Origin: Treponema phagedenis
GTDB lineage: Bacteria > Spirochaetota > Spirochaetia > Treponematales > Treponemataceae
Assembly: GCF_008153345.1 (NCBI RefSeq)
Contig: NZ_CP042818.1
Coordinates: 2,294,001-2,358,000, forward strand
DNA length: 64,000 nt
Direction: 5' to 3'
The stretch's first letter is position 1, and every line of letters begins with the position of its first letter. The notes under the pieces are model-generated. The model saw only the letters and a program-made list of their open reading frames with translations. It was not told the DNA's origin and ran no database searches. The position numbers were made by a program, and so were the translations under genes. Below are positions 54,097-62,978 of this stretch, one piece after another.

Positions 54097-54260
54097 TATA
54101 TGCAGCCCCCTTTTTGAGAGAGCGGGCAACAGAGGCGCCTCTTGAGGTAGTCATACGGTATGCCTGAGATAAGGCGAGTCTATTGTCCGCTCATCAATAA
54201 AACCGAGCGGAAAACTGGAGCATCTTGAAAACCCGCCTGAGTTTTCAAGATGCCTTGAGC

Positions 54261-55532
54261 TTATTGCGCTAAAATTTTGTCTGCTTCTTTTGCCAAATTT
54301 TTACATGCTTCTTCTACCGATATTTGTCCTGCGTATGCCTGCTTAAGCCACTTGTCTTCGGCAGTGAATAATTGGGACGAAACATAACATGCGGGTAAAA
54401 GCGTTGCCAAATCCGCCTGGTTTGTATAGGCTTTTAAATTAATTGAAGGCTGAGACTCAGAAAAATAATGCTGCGCATCTTTCCGTGCGGAAATAACCGT
54501 ACCGCTTTCACCCTGAATTTTCATTGCCTCAGAACTGCCGAGCCAGAGGGCAAAGTCTATTGCAGCTTCTTTATGCTTTGATTTTTCATACACTGTATAG
54601 GCAAGACCGTTTATAACATTTGCCTTCTTTTTATAGGCAGGCGCTTCCACAAGATCAATGATATCTTTTATAACCTCATTTTGCATATATTCGGGCGTCA
54701 TATAAGATCCTGCCCATAACATTGCAATTCTGCCCGACTCAAAAAGAGCATCAGGACCAGTGTCAGTCAGATCGGCAAAACTCGGCGAAGCACCTTTGTT
54801 TATTAAATCCACCCATATTTGAATTCCCTCTATTGTTTTAGGATCATCATAACCGCTTTTTGTTTTGTCTTTGTTCAGGATATACCCTCCTGCTCCGAAT
54901 ACGGTATTGTAATAACAGGTTTGAAAATCCAGAGGAGCGGCAATACCGTATATTTGTTTTGTTTTATCGGTAAGTTTTATCGCTGCTGCCTTCATATCCT
55001 CCCATGTCCAATTATCAGTCGGATAGGGTACTTGCGCTTCGTCAAAAAGTTTTTTATTAAACCAAAGAGCATTAGTATCAAAATCTTTTGGAACACCGTA
55101 CGACTTTCCGTCAAATGTGTAAAAATCAATAAGAGATTGAGGGAAATTTTCTCCGGTAATGCCTTGGGCACGCATGAGCTCGGTTAAATCGGCAACCAGT
55201 CCTGCCTCAACATATTTTTCGATATTCAATCCATTCATCCAAAACACATCGGGAGCAGTTCCGCCTACCGCACTTGCTTCCAATTTTGTCCAGTACTCGC
55301 GCCCCCTATACGGCGTAAGTTGCACGGTTACCGTAACATCTGAGTGGCGTGCATGATATGCTTCTGCAAGTTTTTTCATAACGGGTTCTTGATTTTTATC
55401 CCAGATACCGAGCACAAGCGTAATCGCTGTTTCAGAATTTTGCTGAGTATCTTGTTTACTACAGCCGGTATATACCATAAGCGATAGTACCGTACAAACC
55501 ATCAATGTAATTAATAGTGTTTTCGTTTTCAT
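54261..55532 (-). CDS. Extracellular sugar-binding lipoprotein (family 1)
   Basis: A 423-residue binding protein. Start ATG 55532 has GGGAG seven bases upstream. The signal MKTKTLLITLMVCTVLSLMV ends in a lipobox VYTGC, so it is probably lipid-anchored. The mature part has ITLVLGIWDKNQEPVMKKLA, GTAPDVFWMNGLNIEKYVEA, WTWEDMKAAAIKLTDK and FESGRIAMLWAGSYMTPEYM, typical of family 1 solute-binding proteins. It feeds the two permeases downstream. The neighbouring pentose/sugar-acid genes suggest a related sugar, but the ligand is unknown. Confidence 0.9.
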   Translation of the reverse strand: MKTKTLLITLMVCTVLSLMVYTGCSKQDTQQNSETAITLVLGIWDKNQEPVMKKLAEAYHARHSDVTVTVQLTPYRGREYWTKLEASAVGGTAPDVFWMNGLNIEKYVEAGLVADLTELMRAQGITGENFPQSLIDFYTFDGKSYGVPKDFDTNALWFNKKLFDEAQVPYPTDNWTWEDMKAAAIKLTDKTKQIYGIAAPLDFQTCYYNTVFGAGGYILNKDKTKSGYDDPKTIEGIQIWVDLINKGASPSFADLTDTGPDALFESGRIAMLWAGSYMTPEYMQNEVIKDIIDLVEAPAYKKKANVINGLAYTVYEKSKHKEAAIDFALWLGSSEAMKIQGESGTVISARKDAQHYFSESQPSINLKAYTNQADLATLLPACYVSSQLFTAEDKWLKQAYAGQISVEEACKNLAKEADKILAQ

Positions 55533-55858
55533 AGTTTCTCCCTTAAAAAGTTTTGAAGCAGCATCAACGCTTACGGTCATGCTTTGCAAAGAAATGGATT
55601 ATATGCTTTTTCAATGCTGTTACAAATCAGATTCCGATAAGCTGTTTATCAGCGCTTCTATTGCAAAACAAAGATTTTACCGACAGCAAGATACAAACCT
55701 CAATTAAAAATTTTCCGTAAAAGGCAAGAGCACCCCTCAATATTTGCGCTAAGCAAAAGGATTCTGCAGTCCGTTTCCTTACATTCAGATCAGGCAGTTT
55801 TAGCAGTAAACCTTAGGCAAGTAAAAAAGTCTTTGCGTTCTTTAACCTCTTCGGCTTC
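55533..55858. other. Intergenic region, no gene seen
   Basis: Leader of the sugar-binding protein gene plus unassigned sequence up to the EIIA stop. The bases TGCAAAGAAATGGATTATAT near 55585 do not form a clear operator. No repeat core or RNA gene was recognised. Confidence 0.4.
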
Positions 55859-56317
55859 CTACAGCTCTTCAATACTGTTCAATAAATTTTCCAAATCGCT
55901 TTTTGTTTTTGCCTCTCGAAGGGCTTGAATGTTTTCATCGCCATCGAATAAGTTCATAACTTCCATAATGCCTTCTTCAGTTAAGGCCTTTGCATCCGGT
56001 GCACAGATACAAAGAACAATATCTACCGGGTCATTTTCTTCGTGATTAAATTTAACCGGCTCTTTTAATGTAACAAGCGCAAAACCGATAGTCTTTGCTC
56101 CGGTTTCAGGACGCGCATGTGGCATCGCTATTCCCGGTGCAATTACATAATACGGACCGTGTTCTTTCGCAACCTGTATCACCGCATCGTAATACTCCGG
56201 CTTAATACAATCATGTTGTAAAAGAATGTCGGTTCCCAGTTTAATGGCTTCTTGCCATGTCCCCGCCTCTGCCTGAAGTTTAAAGGCTTCCTTTTCAAGT
56301 AAAAATTTTTTAAGCAT
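55859..56317 (-). CDS. PTS EIIA component, ascorbate/mannitol-fructose type (UlaC-like)
   Basis: A 152-residue PTS EIIA of the fructose-mannitol superfamily. The phospho-accepting His lies in IAPGIAMPHARPETGA (near residue 68). The following FALVTLKEPVKFNHEENDPV and LCICAPDAKALTEEGIMEVM match UlaC/SgaA proteins. It accepts phosphate from HPr and passes it to EIIB. It lies 11 bases after the PRD regulator, so the two are co-transcribed. EIIB and EIIC are about 6 kb upstream in the same cluster. Confidence 0.9.
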   Translation of the reverse strand: MLKKFLLEKEAFKLQAEAGTWQEAIKLGTDILLQHDCIKPEYYDAVIQVAKEHGPYYVIAPGIAMPHARPETGAKTIGFALVTLKEPVKFNHEENDPVDIVLCICAPDAKALTEEGIMEVMNLFDGDENIQALREAKTKSDLENLLNSIEEL

Positions 56318-56328
56318 TGTATGCCCTC

Positions 56329-57882
56329 CTAATATAAGAATTTACGTTCTTCAAAATGAATGATAAAATTTTTTATATGAGTAATATCATCTGCTTTTAA
56401 CGGAACGGTTATTTGTATAATTGGCACCGAAAGCTTTTGAATTCCGATTGTAGAAATAACAAAATCTATTTTCTTTTCTTTGATATAATCGTCCGTAAGC
56501 TTTCTAAGCGAAACAGTTTCTATTATTTTAAATTCGGGAAAACGCATTTTAATTTGCTTGGCAAGAATAGAGCTGACTAAAATACCGGTAACACAAACAA
56601 GCGCTACGGAAAAATTTTGTTTTTTCTTTTTTAAAAATAAAAAACAAATAGCTAAAAAACTATGCACTATCTCATCTGATAACTCCATTGCCAAGTTGTG
56701 TTCCAAATACTGCTTTGCTGTTGGCATAAAAGTATTTATCTCTGAACTTGCATATTGTACATGCTGGAAATCAAATAAATAATTAATATTCTTATCCGTA
56801 GAAAATATTTTTCTGTACTGATTCACTACATGAAGAATGTTTTGGTACAAAAGATATTCCGCCCTCTTTGTTGATGTAATATATCCGTTAAAATTATTTT
56901 CTACCAAAGACATAAAGCCTCTAGCCACAGATTCACATTTTTCCCAATCATCGATTATGTTCATAGTTTCGGTATTTAAAATACTGATAAATAAAAAGGC
57001 GGATTCATATACATGTGTTTTTGATAAAGGAGAGCAATAAAAAAAGTATTGCAAATATTCGGCGATATTTTTATATTTTCCTTCTATTGTTTTATCATTT
57101 AATTCAAAATGATATTCTTGAATATGAAATCCGTTCACGCACCGCATTTTCGCAACTGCCAAATAAAAAAAAATAACAAAAAAATCAATATCGGAAAATT
57201 CATACCCCACAATTCGCTCAAGGTTTTCCGTGAAGATAAATAGTCTTTTCATATCGATTCGTTTTCTGAAAAAATTAAATACAGTTGAGGTAAACGAATA
57301 AAACTGCATTTTGCTATTTTCATTATATATGAAATTATACAGTAGTGTCATAAATTCATTTGGATCAAGATATAGACAAGCATTCTTTAATGCAAAAATT
57401 CTTATATCAATTTCTTCTCCATCGATACAAGTTCCCACTCCCGGTTTTCGTGATATTGTGCAGCCTGTGCCGATAAAAGAATTTTCCAAGTCGGTTAATA
57501 TTTTGGAAATAGTTGATTCGGAGAGTTTTAATTTTGATGAAAGAAATGAAAGCTTCGTGATACTTTTTTTTGTGAGCAAAGAAAAAAATAATAAAAGACT
57601 TTTTTCTTTTTGTGAAAAAGCATCGCTGGAGTTGTTTGATACCAGTTTTTCTATAAGAGCAATTTTGTCACGCTTTTCTCCTACAAGCAAAAAACCTTTT
57701 CCTCGAATTCTATTTATTTTTAAATTAAACTTCTCTATATAAAATTCGATTTGCGGTAATAAACGAAAAAAAGTTCTTTCGCTTATACCCGCCTTGTCAG
57801 CTATAAAAAAAGAGGAAATATAATCTTCGGAATCGAACAAAGTTTTGATAATCAAAACAGCTCTGCTATCAATATCTTCCAT
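56329..57882 (-). CDS. PRD-domain transcriptional regulator (BglG/MtlR/UlaR-type activator)
   Basis: About 517 residues. The start is taken at ATG 57882 (MEDIDSRAVLII); upstream codons to 57918 are in frame but a TATAAA -10-like box lies at 57898-57893. N-terminal helix-turn-helix domains (SSFFIADKAGISERTFFRLL, then STISKILTDLENS) indicate DNA binding rather than RNA antitermination. Two weakly conserved PRD regions follow (about 170-400). The C-terminal EIIB-like domain starts VALVCVTGILVSSILAKQ with a candidate phospho-Cys. The C-terminal EIIA domain of MtlR is missing, but a separate EIIA gene follows at once. It probably controls the PTS cluster in response to substrate and HPr/EI phosphorylation. 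Confidence 0.85.
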   Translation of the reverse strand: MEDIDSRAVLIIKTLFDSEDYISSFFIADKAGISERTFFRLLPQIEFYIEKFNLKINRIRGKGFLLVGEKRDKIALIEKLVSNNSSDAFSQKEKSLLLFFSLLTKKSITKLSFLSSKLKLSESTISKILTDLENSFIGTGCTISRKPGVGTCIDGEEIDIRIFALKNACLYLDPNEFMTLLYNFIYNENSKMQFYSFTSTVFNFFRKRIDMKRLFIFTENLERIVGYEFSDIDFFVIFFYLAVAKMRCVNGFHIQEYHFELNDKTIEGKYKNIAEYLQYFFYCSPLSKTHVYESAFLFISILNTETMNIIDDWEKCESVARGFMSLVENNFNGYITSTKRAEYLLYQNILHVVNQYRKIFSTDKNINYLFDFQHVQYASSEINTFMPTAKQYLEHNLAMELSDEIVHSFLAICFLFLKKKKQNFSVALVCVTGILVSSILAKQIKMRFPEFKIIETVSLRKLTDDYIKEKKIDFVISTIGIQKLSVPIIQITVPLKADDITHIKNFIIHFEERKFLY

Positions 57883-57959
57883 ACGTATCATTTTATACGA
57901 TAAATGACAGTTTTGCAAAACAAAAATTGTTTTTTGTTAATAAATGGTATACTCAATTC

Positions 57960-58290
57960 CGCCGGTCTCAGAACATACTCACAAACCGCCATTGTAGAGC
58001 GATGTTTAAAACAGAAAACGCTCATGTTTAGATTTCGGTTTTAAATTCACCGACTTAGTTTTATCACAATTATAAAAATTAAGTTATGGACTCTGCTGTC
58101 GTTGTGCTCTTTTAAGCGCGCATAAAGGATCCGGGTTCGCATTTTTGAAAAATGCGCTATCGTCCGCCTAACGCATGTTCAGCATTGTATATCCTTGTAT
58201 AATGCTGAACAATGAGTTTTTTCCGTTTACTTTTTAGTACGGACAAAACTCATTTCTGCTTGGAACCGCCGCCGTCTGTAGCGGTTCTGC
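57960..58290. repeat. Second repeat family, uninterrupted copy
   Basis: Contains GGACTCTGCTGTCGTTGTGC, AAGGATCCGGGTTCGCATTT, then GAAAAATGCGCTATCGTCCG and CCTAACGC, in the same order as 46080-46147 joined to 48925-48965. A hairpin with TGTTCAGCATT / AATGCTGAACA lies at about 58176-58210, and a GC-rich GGAACCGCC element near 58263. No gene is present between the regulator and the epimerase. Confidence 0.6.
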
Positions 58291-58347
58291 TTATTGTTTT
58301 CATGTTCCCTATGCGGTTATTTTTTTGGCGTAACCACTGCGCTTGCC

Positions 58348-59199
58348 TTACCCTGTCTGCTGTTTATCTAAAATAGCGCTCAGCATTGCGTGCGCATCAC
58401 GGATATCATTCTCCCATGAAGGATTGCCGGTGTACCACATTTCCGCTACAAAGCGTCTGACGCCGAGCTGCCATGCTTTTTGTATTCCGCCTTCAAAGTC
58501 TACATGTCCGGTGCCAAAAGGGATTTCGCGGTATTTACCGGAAACGGTTTCTTTTAAGTGCATTGCAATAAGATGTCCACGTCCTGTTTCCAAATCTGAC
58601 AATACATCAGTTTTATATTTGCAAGCAGCATTGGTAATATTTCCGAGATCGGGATACACACCAAGATACGGAGAATGAATGGATTTTACATAGTGCATTG
58701 CTTTTTCTGTTGTATCCATAAACTCAGTTTCCATTGTTTCAAAGCCGAGCATGATTCCTGCTTTTGCTGCCATATCTACAGCCTTTTGCAAATTACTCGC
58801 GAAAAAATTTTTCGTCTCTTCATTGCCCTGTTCATAATATACATCATAACCGGCAAGTTGGATGATTCTAATTCCCAATGCAGAAGCAAGCACAACCGCT
58901 TTTTCCATTATTTCAAGACTTTTGCTTCGAATCTTTTCATCCATGCTTCCAAGAGGATATTTTCGATGTCCGCTTAAACACATACTTCGAAAACAAATCC
59001 CCGTTTCACTCATTATATTATTAAGACGTTGTATTTCAGTGCGAGAATAATCAAGCCGTTTGAGTTTTTCATCAGTTTCATCAACACTAATTTCAACAAA
59101 ATCAAATCCGCATTTTGCAGCTGTTCGCAGAGCTTCCTCATACGATAATGAAGAAGGCATTGCTTTTTCATATAAGCCAAGCTGATATACTTTTTCCAT
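58348..59199 (-). CDS. ulaE: L-ribulose-5-phosphate/L-xylulose-5-phosphate 3-epimerase (UlaE type)
   Basis: A 283-residue xylose-isomerase-like TIM barrel. It starts YQLGLYEKAMPSSLSYEEAL and carries CLSGHRKYPLGSMD, IQLAGYDVYYEQGNEET, FETMETEFMDTTEKA, PDLGNITNAA, and the metal-site residues in HLKETVSGKYREIPFGTGHV. These match UlaE/SgaU, which converts L-xylulose 5-phosphate to L-ribulose 5-phosphate in ascorbate/gulonate degradation. It is in a row with a UlaF-type 4-epimerase and PTS genes, supporting the assignment. Confidence 0.92.
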   Translation of the reverse strand: MEKVYQLGLYEKAMPSSLSYEEALRTAAKCGFDFVEISVDETDEKLKRLDYSRTEIQRLNNIMSETGICFRSMCLSGHRKYPLGSMDEKIRSKSLEIMEKAVVLASALGIRIIQLAGYDVYYEQGNEETKNFFASNLQKAVDMAAKAGIMLGFETMETEFMDTTEKAMHYVKSIHSPYLGVYPDLGNITNAACKYKTDVLSDLETGRGHLIAMHLKETVSGKYREIPFGTGHVDFEGGIQKAWQLGVRRFVAEMWYTGNPSWENDIRDAHAMLSAILDKQQTG

Positions 59200-59446
59200 T
59201 ACACGCTCCCATAAAATTTTTTGAAGGATTTGTCAAAACCATACTGTCTTACTCGGAATAATTAAACTGCCGACCAAAGCTGCCCGCGGTTCAAATTCCA
59301 AAAGCATCTTTTTATGTTTTCAAGACGACAGCACAAAAATAACGTTTTAAAAAATACAGTTACTCGTTAAACACACAATCCGTTGTTATTCCTGAACGGA
59401 TTGTGCATTACCTTCTTTTGTAATTCTTTTTAATAAGAAGAGTCTA

Positions 59447-60181
59447 TCATATTTTTTTACTCTGCCCGTAATAGGCATTTGCTCCGTGTTTACGCAGATA
59501 GTGTTTATCTTGTAAAATTTGCGGAGCAGGCTCAATGTGGTTGTTGAGGGCTTCGGCTCTTGCCGCCATTTTAGCAATTTCTTCCAACACAACCGCATGA
59601 TAGACTGCCTGTTCAGGAGAGGTACCCCATGCAAAGGGCCCGTGGTTTTTACAAAGAACACAGGGCATGGCAATATACGGTTCAATACTTTCACCTTTTT
59701 GTTTTTCAGCCGTTGCTATTTGTGTAAAATGCTCCGCGATAAGAACACCGGTATTATATTCATAATCTTCGTCTATTTCTTTTTGTGTGAGTGTTCGCAC
59801 GCAAGGAACAGCCCCGTAAAAATAATCCGCATGCGTTGTTCCGTAACACGGAATACTTCGACCTGCCTGTGCCCAGCTTGTTGCCCAGGGGCTATGCGTA
59901 TGCACAATTCCGCCTATCTTTTTAAAAGCATTATACAGCACAAGATGTGTTTTTGTATCCGATGATGGGTTATAATCGCCTTCTATTTTATTGCCCTTTA
60001 GATCCATAACAACCATCATTTCGGGTGATAGCTTTTCGTATTCAACACCGGAAGGTTTTATTACAAAGAGCCCCTTTTCGCGATCAATTCCGCTGACATT
60101 TCCCCACGTAAAAGTTACCAACTTATGTTGTTGCAAATCCATATTTGCTTCGTATACTTTTTTCTTTAACTCTTCAAGCAT
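59447..60181 (-). CDS. ulaF: L-ribulose-5-phosphate 4-epimerase (UlaF/AraD type)
   Basis: About 244 residues of the class II aldolase/AraD family. Key motifs are [50 protein letters not shown] with the Zn-binding histidines, and [20 protein letters not shown]. It converts L-ribulose 5-phosphate to D-xylulose 5-phosphate. The ATG at 60181 is preferred; one at 60193 abuts AAAGGAG and is too close to it. It follows ptsI and precedes ulaE in the operon direction, so both epimerases feed the pentose phosphate pathway. It could also work on arabinose-derived ribulose 5-phosphate. Confidence 0.92.
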   Translation of the reverse strand: MLEELKKKVYEANMDLQQHKLVTFTWGNVSGIDREKGLFVIKPSGVEYEKLSPEMMVVMDLKGNKIEGDYNPSSDTKTHLVLYNAFKKIGGIVHTHSPWATSWAQAGRSIPCYGTTHADYFYGAVPCVRTLTQKEIDEDYEYNTGVLIAEHFTQIATAEKQKGESIEPYIAMPCVLCKNHGPFAWGTSPEQAVYHAVVLEEIAKMAARAEALNNHIEPAPQILQDKHYLRKHGANAYYGQSKKI

Positions 60182-60204
60182 GTTGATTCTCATCTCCTTT
60201 GAAT

Positions 60205-61839
60205 TTATATTTTCAACGTAAGCAGATGTTCTTTGAGATAGGGTATACGATTAGGACTCATACTCAGTTCACGCAATCCTGTTTCCAAAATAGCTTCGGT
60301 ACATTCGGTAAGAGAAGCCATTTCTCCGCACATGTGTATTTCGATTCCCGCTTTCAACGCCGCATGAACGGTTTGGCGAATAAGCGAAAGAACCGCAGGG
60401 TGCATTTCATCATAGAGCTCAGAAACATACTCGTTCCCTCTGTCAACGGCGATAGTGTACTGCGTTAAATCGTTTGTTCCGATACTGAAAAAATCAACAT
60501 GCTGTGCAAGCGTTTCCGCAGTTAAAGCTGCGGCGGGTGTTTCTATCATTATACCAAGCGGCACCGGTTTTATTTTTTTGCCGTCTCGCTCTTCCAATTC
60601 TTGATAAACGGATTCAACCAGTTTTTTTGTTTGCAAAAGTTCTTTTTCACCGGTTATCATCGGAATCATAATTTTGCAATTGCCATATTCACTTGCCCGC
60701 AATAATGCCCGAAGCTGCACGCGAAAAATCTCAGGCGTTTTTAAGCAATATCGTATTGCTCGCCAGCCTAAAAAGGGATTTTCTTCTTTAGGAATTCCTA
60801 AGGCGGCAATGTGTTTATCTCCGCCCGCATCAAGAGTTCTAAATGTTACCGGCCTGTCACCCATTTTACTCAAAACTGTTTTATATGCCTTAAACTGCTC
60901 TTCTTCAGTTGGCAATTTTTCCGGATTTTGCATAAATAAAAACTCAGTGCGGAATAAGCCGATACCTTCAGCATTATTTTCCAGCACAGCGTCAATTTCT
61001 TCTACCGTACCGATATTTGCCATGAGCATTATCGGGGTTCCTGCGCCGGTAACGCCTTTTTTGTCTCTGAAAGATTCCATGCACTTTTTTTCAGCCTCAG
61101 CTTTGGATATTTTTTCCGCATACTCCGCTTTTAACGCAGAGTCGGGATTTACAAAAAGGTTGCCTTCTACAGCATCAACAATCAGCAAATCTCCCGTTTG
61201 TATGCCCGCTTCCGTATAGTTAATACCGGAAAGCATTGGGAGTCCCATGGAGCGGCACACAATCGCAGCGTGAGAAGTGCGGCTTCCTGTTTCAACTACA
61301 ATTCCTTTTAAGTACTTTTTATCCGCTTTTGCCATATCGGCAGGACCGACTTCGGTTGCAACTAAAATAAAATCAGCCGCCTCGCCGATATTACCACTTT
61401 GGGCACCGGTGTGCATATCCATGATAATTCTAAATATTTGTCGAAAATCATCCGCACGCGCTTGCATATACGGATCATCAAGGGCTGCCATATCAGCGGC
61501 ATATTCATTACATACATCCATGAGTGCTGTCGAAAGATCCACCGATTTTTCTTTTATACAAGTTTCAACATCGCTGCGCAATTCTTCATCATCGACAATT
61601 TCAATATATGCGGCAAAAATCTCACTTTGTTCTTCAAAGCCGTCTGCGGCAGCCTTATCCTTTAGCCGCTCTATTTCCGCTATTGTTTTTTTAAGCGCCA
61701 CATGAAGAGATTCTATTTCATGCTGAAATTGACTCTCGTTAATAGATACTCGATTTCCACTGAAATGATTTGTTTCTAAAACAACTGCTTTTGCAAGAGC
61801 AAAACCCGCAGCAGATGCGAGACCTTGAAATTTTTTCAT
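60205..61839 (-). CDS. ptsI: PTS enzyme I
   Basis: A 544-residue phosphoenolpyruvate-protein phosphotransferase. The phosphohistidine is in [20 protein letters not shown] (about residue 190). The PEP-binding barrel has [57 protein letters not shown] and the catalytic Cys in [11 protein letters not shown]. It transfers phosphate from PEP to HPr. It is four bases downstream of the HPr gene. EI/HPr genes embedded in a substrate-specific PTS operon are less common than stand-alone ptsHI. Confidence 0.95.
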   Translation of the reverse strand: MKKFQGLASAAGFALAKAVVLETNHFSGNRVSINESQFQHEIESLHVALKKTIAEIERLKDKAAADGFEEQSEIFAAYIEIVDDEELRSDVETCIKEKSVDLSTALMDVCNEYAADMAALDDPYMQARADDFRQIFRIIMDMHTGAQSGNIGEAADFILVATEVGPADMAKADKKYLKGIVVETGSRTSHAAIVCRSMGLPMLSGINYTEAGIQTGDLLIVDAVEGNLFVNPDSALKAEYAEKISKAEAEKKCMESFRDKKGVTGAGTPIMLMANIGTVEEIDAVLENNAEGIGLFRTEFLFMQNPEKLPTEEEQFKAYKTVLSKMGDRPVTFRTLDAGGDKHIAALGIPKEENPFLGWRAIRYCLKTPEIFRVQLRALLRASEYGNCKIMIPMITGEKELLQTKKLVESVYQELEERDGKKIKPVPLGIMIETPAAALTAETLAQHVDFFSIGTNDLTQYTIAVDRGNEYVSELYDEMHPAVLSLIRQTVHAALKAGIEIHMCGEMASLTECTEAILETGLRELSMSPNRIPYLKEHLLTLKI

Positions 61840-61843
61840 AGTC

Positions 61844-62104
61844 TCACTCCTTTAAATTTACAATATAGTCGGTTAAGGCATCGATAGCTTCTTGTTCATC
61901 ATCACCTGATACAATAAGTGATATTGCATCATTGCAAGAAATACCGATTTTCATCATTTTAATAAGACTTTTTGCGTTTGCCTCTTTATCGCCCTTTCGT
62001 ATAGTAACATCCGATTGAAATTTTTTTGCCAGTTGGACAAATTCCGTGCCGGGGCGAGTATGTAGTCCTGTCGGATTTGTAATGGTAAGCTCTACTTCTT
62101 TCAT
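61844..62104 (-). CDS. ptsH: PTS phosphocarrier protein HPr
   Basis: An 86-residue HPr. It has the active-site histidine in NPTGLHTRPGTEFVQLA (Thr replaces the usual Ala after His) and the regulatory serine in ANAKSLIKMMKIGISCND, the position phosphorylated by HPr kinase in Gram-positives and some others. The length and the C-terminal helix QEAIDALTDYIVN are typical. It links EI to the EIIA component. It is first of the HPr-EI-UlaF-UlaE run. Confidence 0.95.
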   Translation of the reverse strand: MKEVELTITNPTGLHTRPGTEFVQLAKKFQSDVTIRKGDKEANAKSLIKMMKIGISCNDAISLIVSGDDEQEAIDALTDYIVNLKE

Positions 62105-62269
62105 AATCCACCTCCCATAGTGAGTACTAAGGATGTCATCAAAACAATCATCCTCAAGATTCCAGAATTCTTTTCGTCAATCCTTTTGAGCGAAACCGTA
62201 TCTGTCAAAACCTCAATAGTTACGCAGCATATTTTTAAAATTCAATACTTTAAACAATGAGGTTTATTC

Positions 62270-62483
62270 TAGTACAAACATTCTTTTGATAGTTTAATTA
62301 GTTTTTTTAATTCAATACAAATCATAAATAATTTTATAAAAAAGAGCCCGACACGGCGCAAGGGCGAACCCTTGGAATTTCTACCTTTGGTTCGCCTACG
62401 GTGGGCAATTTACCATAAGAATGCTGAATCTGCAAACCGCTCCGATTAGTACAGCAGCAAGTTAATTACAGAACGTTATACTA
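62270..62483. repeat. MITE-like repeat, copy 10 (complete, 214 bp)
   Basis: The left end TAGTACAAACATTCTTTTGA and right end (reverse) TAGTATAACGTTCTGTAATT form imperfect terminal inverted repeats, each bounded by TA. The right end closely matches the right end of the IS630 element. The interior has AAAAAGAGCCCGACACGGCG, a GGCGAACC / GGTTCGCC hairpin module, and GAATGCTGAATCTGCAAACC. It separates the EIIB gene from HPr. No gene was seen in 62105-62622. Confidence 0.75.
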
Positions 62484-62622
62484 GACACACATTCGCACAG
62501 CATTATAATTACAGATAAATTTTATTTGCATAATGTACGAATATTTTTGCCCATCGCTATCATAAACCGTTAATACCAAAACCTATATTTGTTACCATTT
62601 TGCTATCTGGTTTAAAAATATC

Positions 62623-62919
62623 TTACTTCAATGAAGCAAGATCAGCTTCAAGTATTTTCCCTTCAATTTCTTTTTCATCCAAAAGATTTTTTAGCGCAAT
62701 CACTTTTACACCCTTCGCTTTTACCGTTGTAAAAGTTTCCATCAGATTCTCGGGGCAAACAACTGCATGATAACTTTCTGCGGTGCTTTTTGCTTCACCT
62801 ATATTTGTGTGATGAATATCCGCGGCAATATTCAGTTTTTTCAAAACCTTTGCCATTTTCATTTTGATAATCTGACTTGACCCCATACCGGATCCGCATG
62901 CTACTACAATCTTAATCAT
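62623..62919 (-). CDS. ulaB: PTS EIIB component, ascorbate type (UlaB/SgaB-like)
   Basis: A 98-residue EIIB. The phospho-Cys is in IKIVVACGSGMGSSQIIKMK (Cys near residue 9) and VIALKNLLDEKEI is the usual end. The length matches UlaB. It takes phosphate from EIIA and passes it to the sugar on EIIC. GGAGG lies six bases before the ATG. It is 59 bases downstream of the EIIC gene, in the same direction. Confidence 0.92.
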   Translation of the reverse strand: MIKIVVACGSGMGSSQIIKMKMAKVLKKLNIAADIHHTNIGEAKSTAESYHAVVCPENLMETFTTVKAKGVKVIALKNLLDEKEIEGKILEADLASLK

Positions 62920-62978
62920 ATATCCTCCAATAAAATATTATTTAGAAGCCGCTCACTATGAGCGGCATTTTAAGATTT

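Noticed and set aside
59386-59694. 102-codon minus-strand frame overlapping the ulaF gene end
   Set aside because: Alternative frame of a well-supported enzyme gene.
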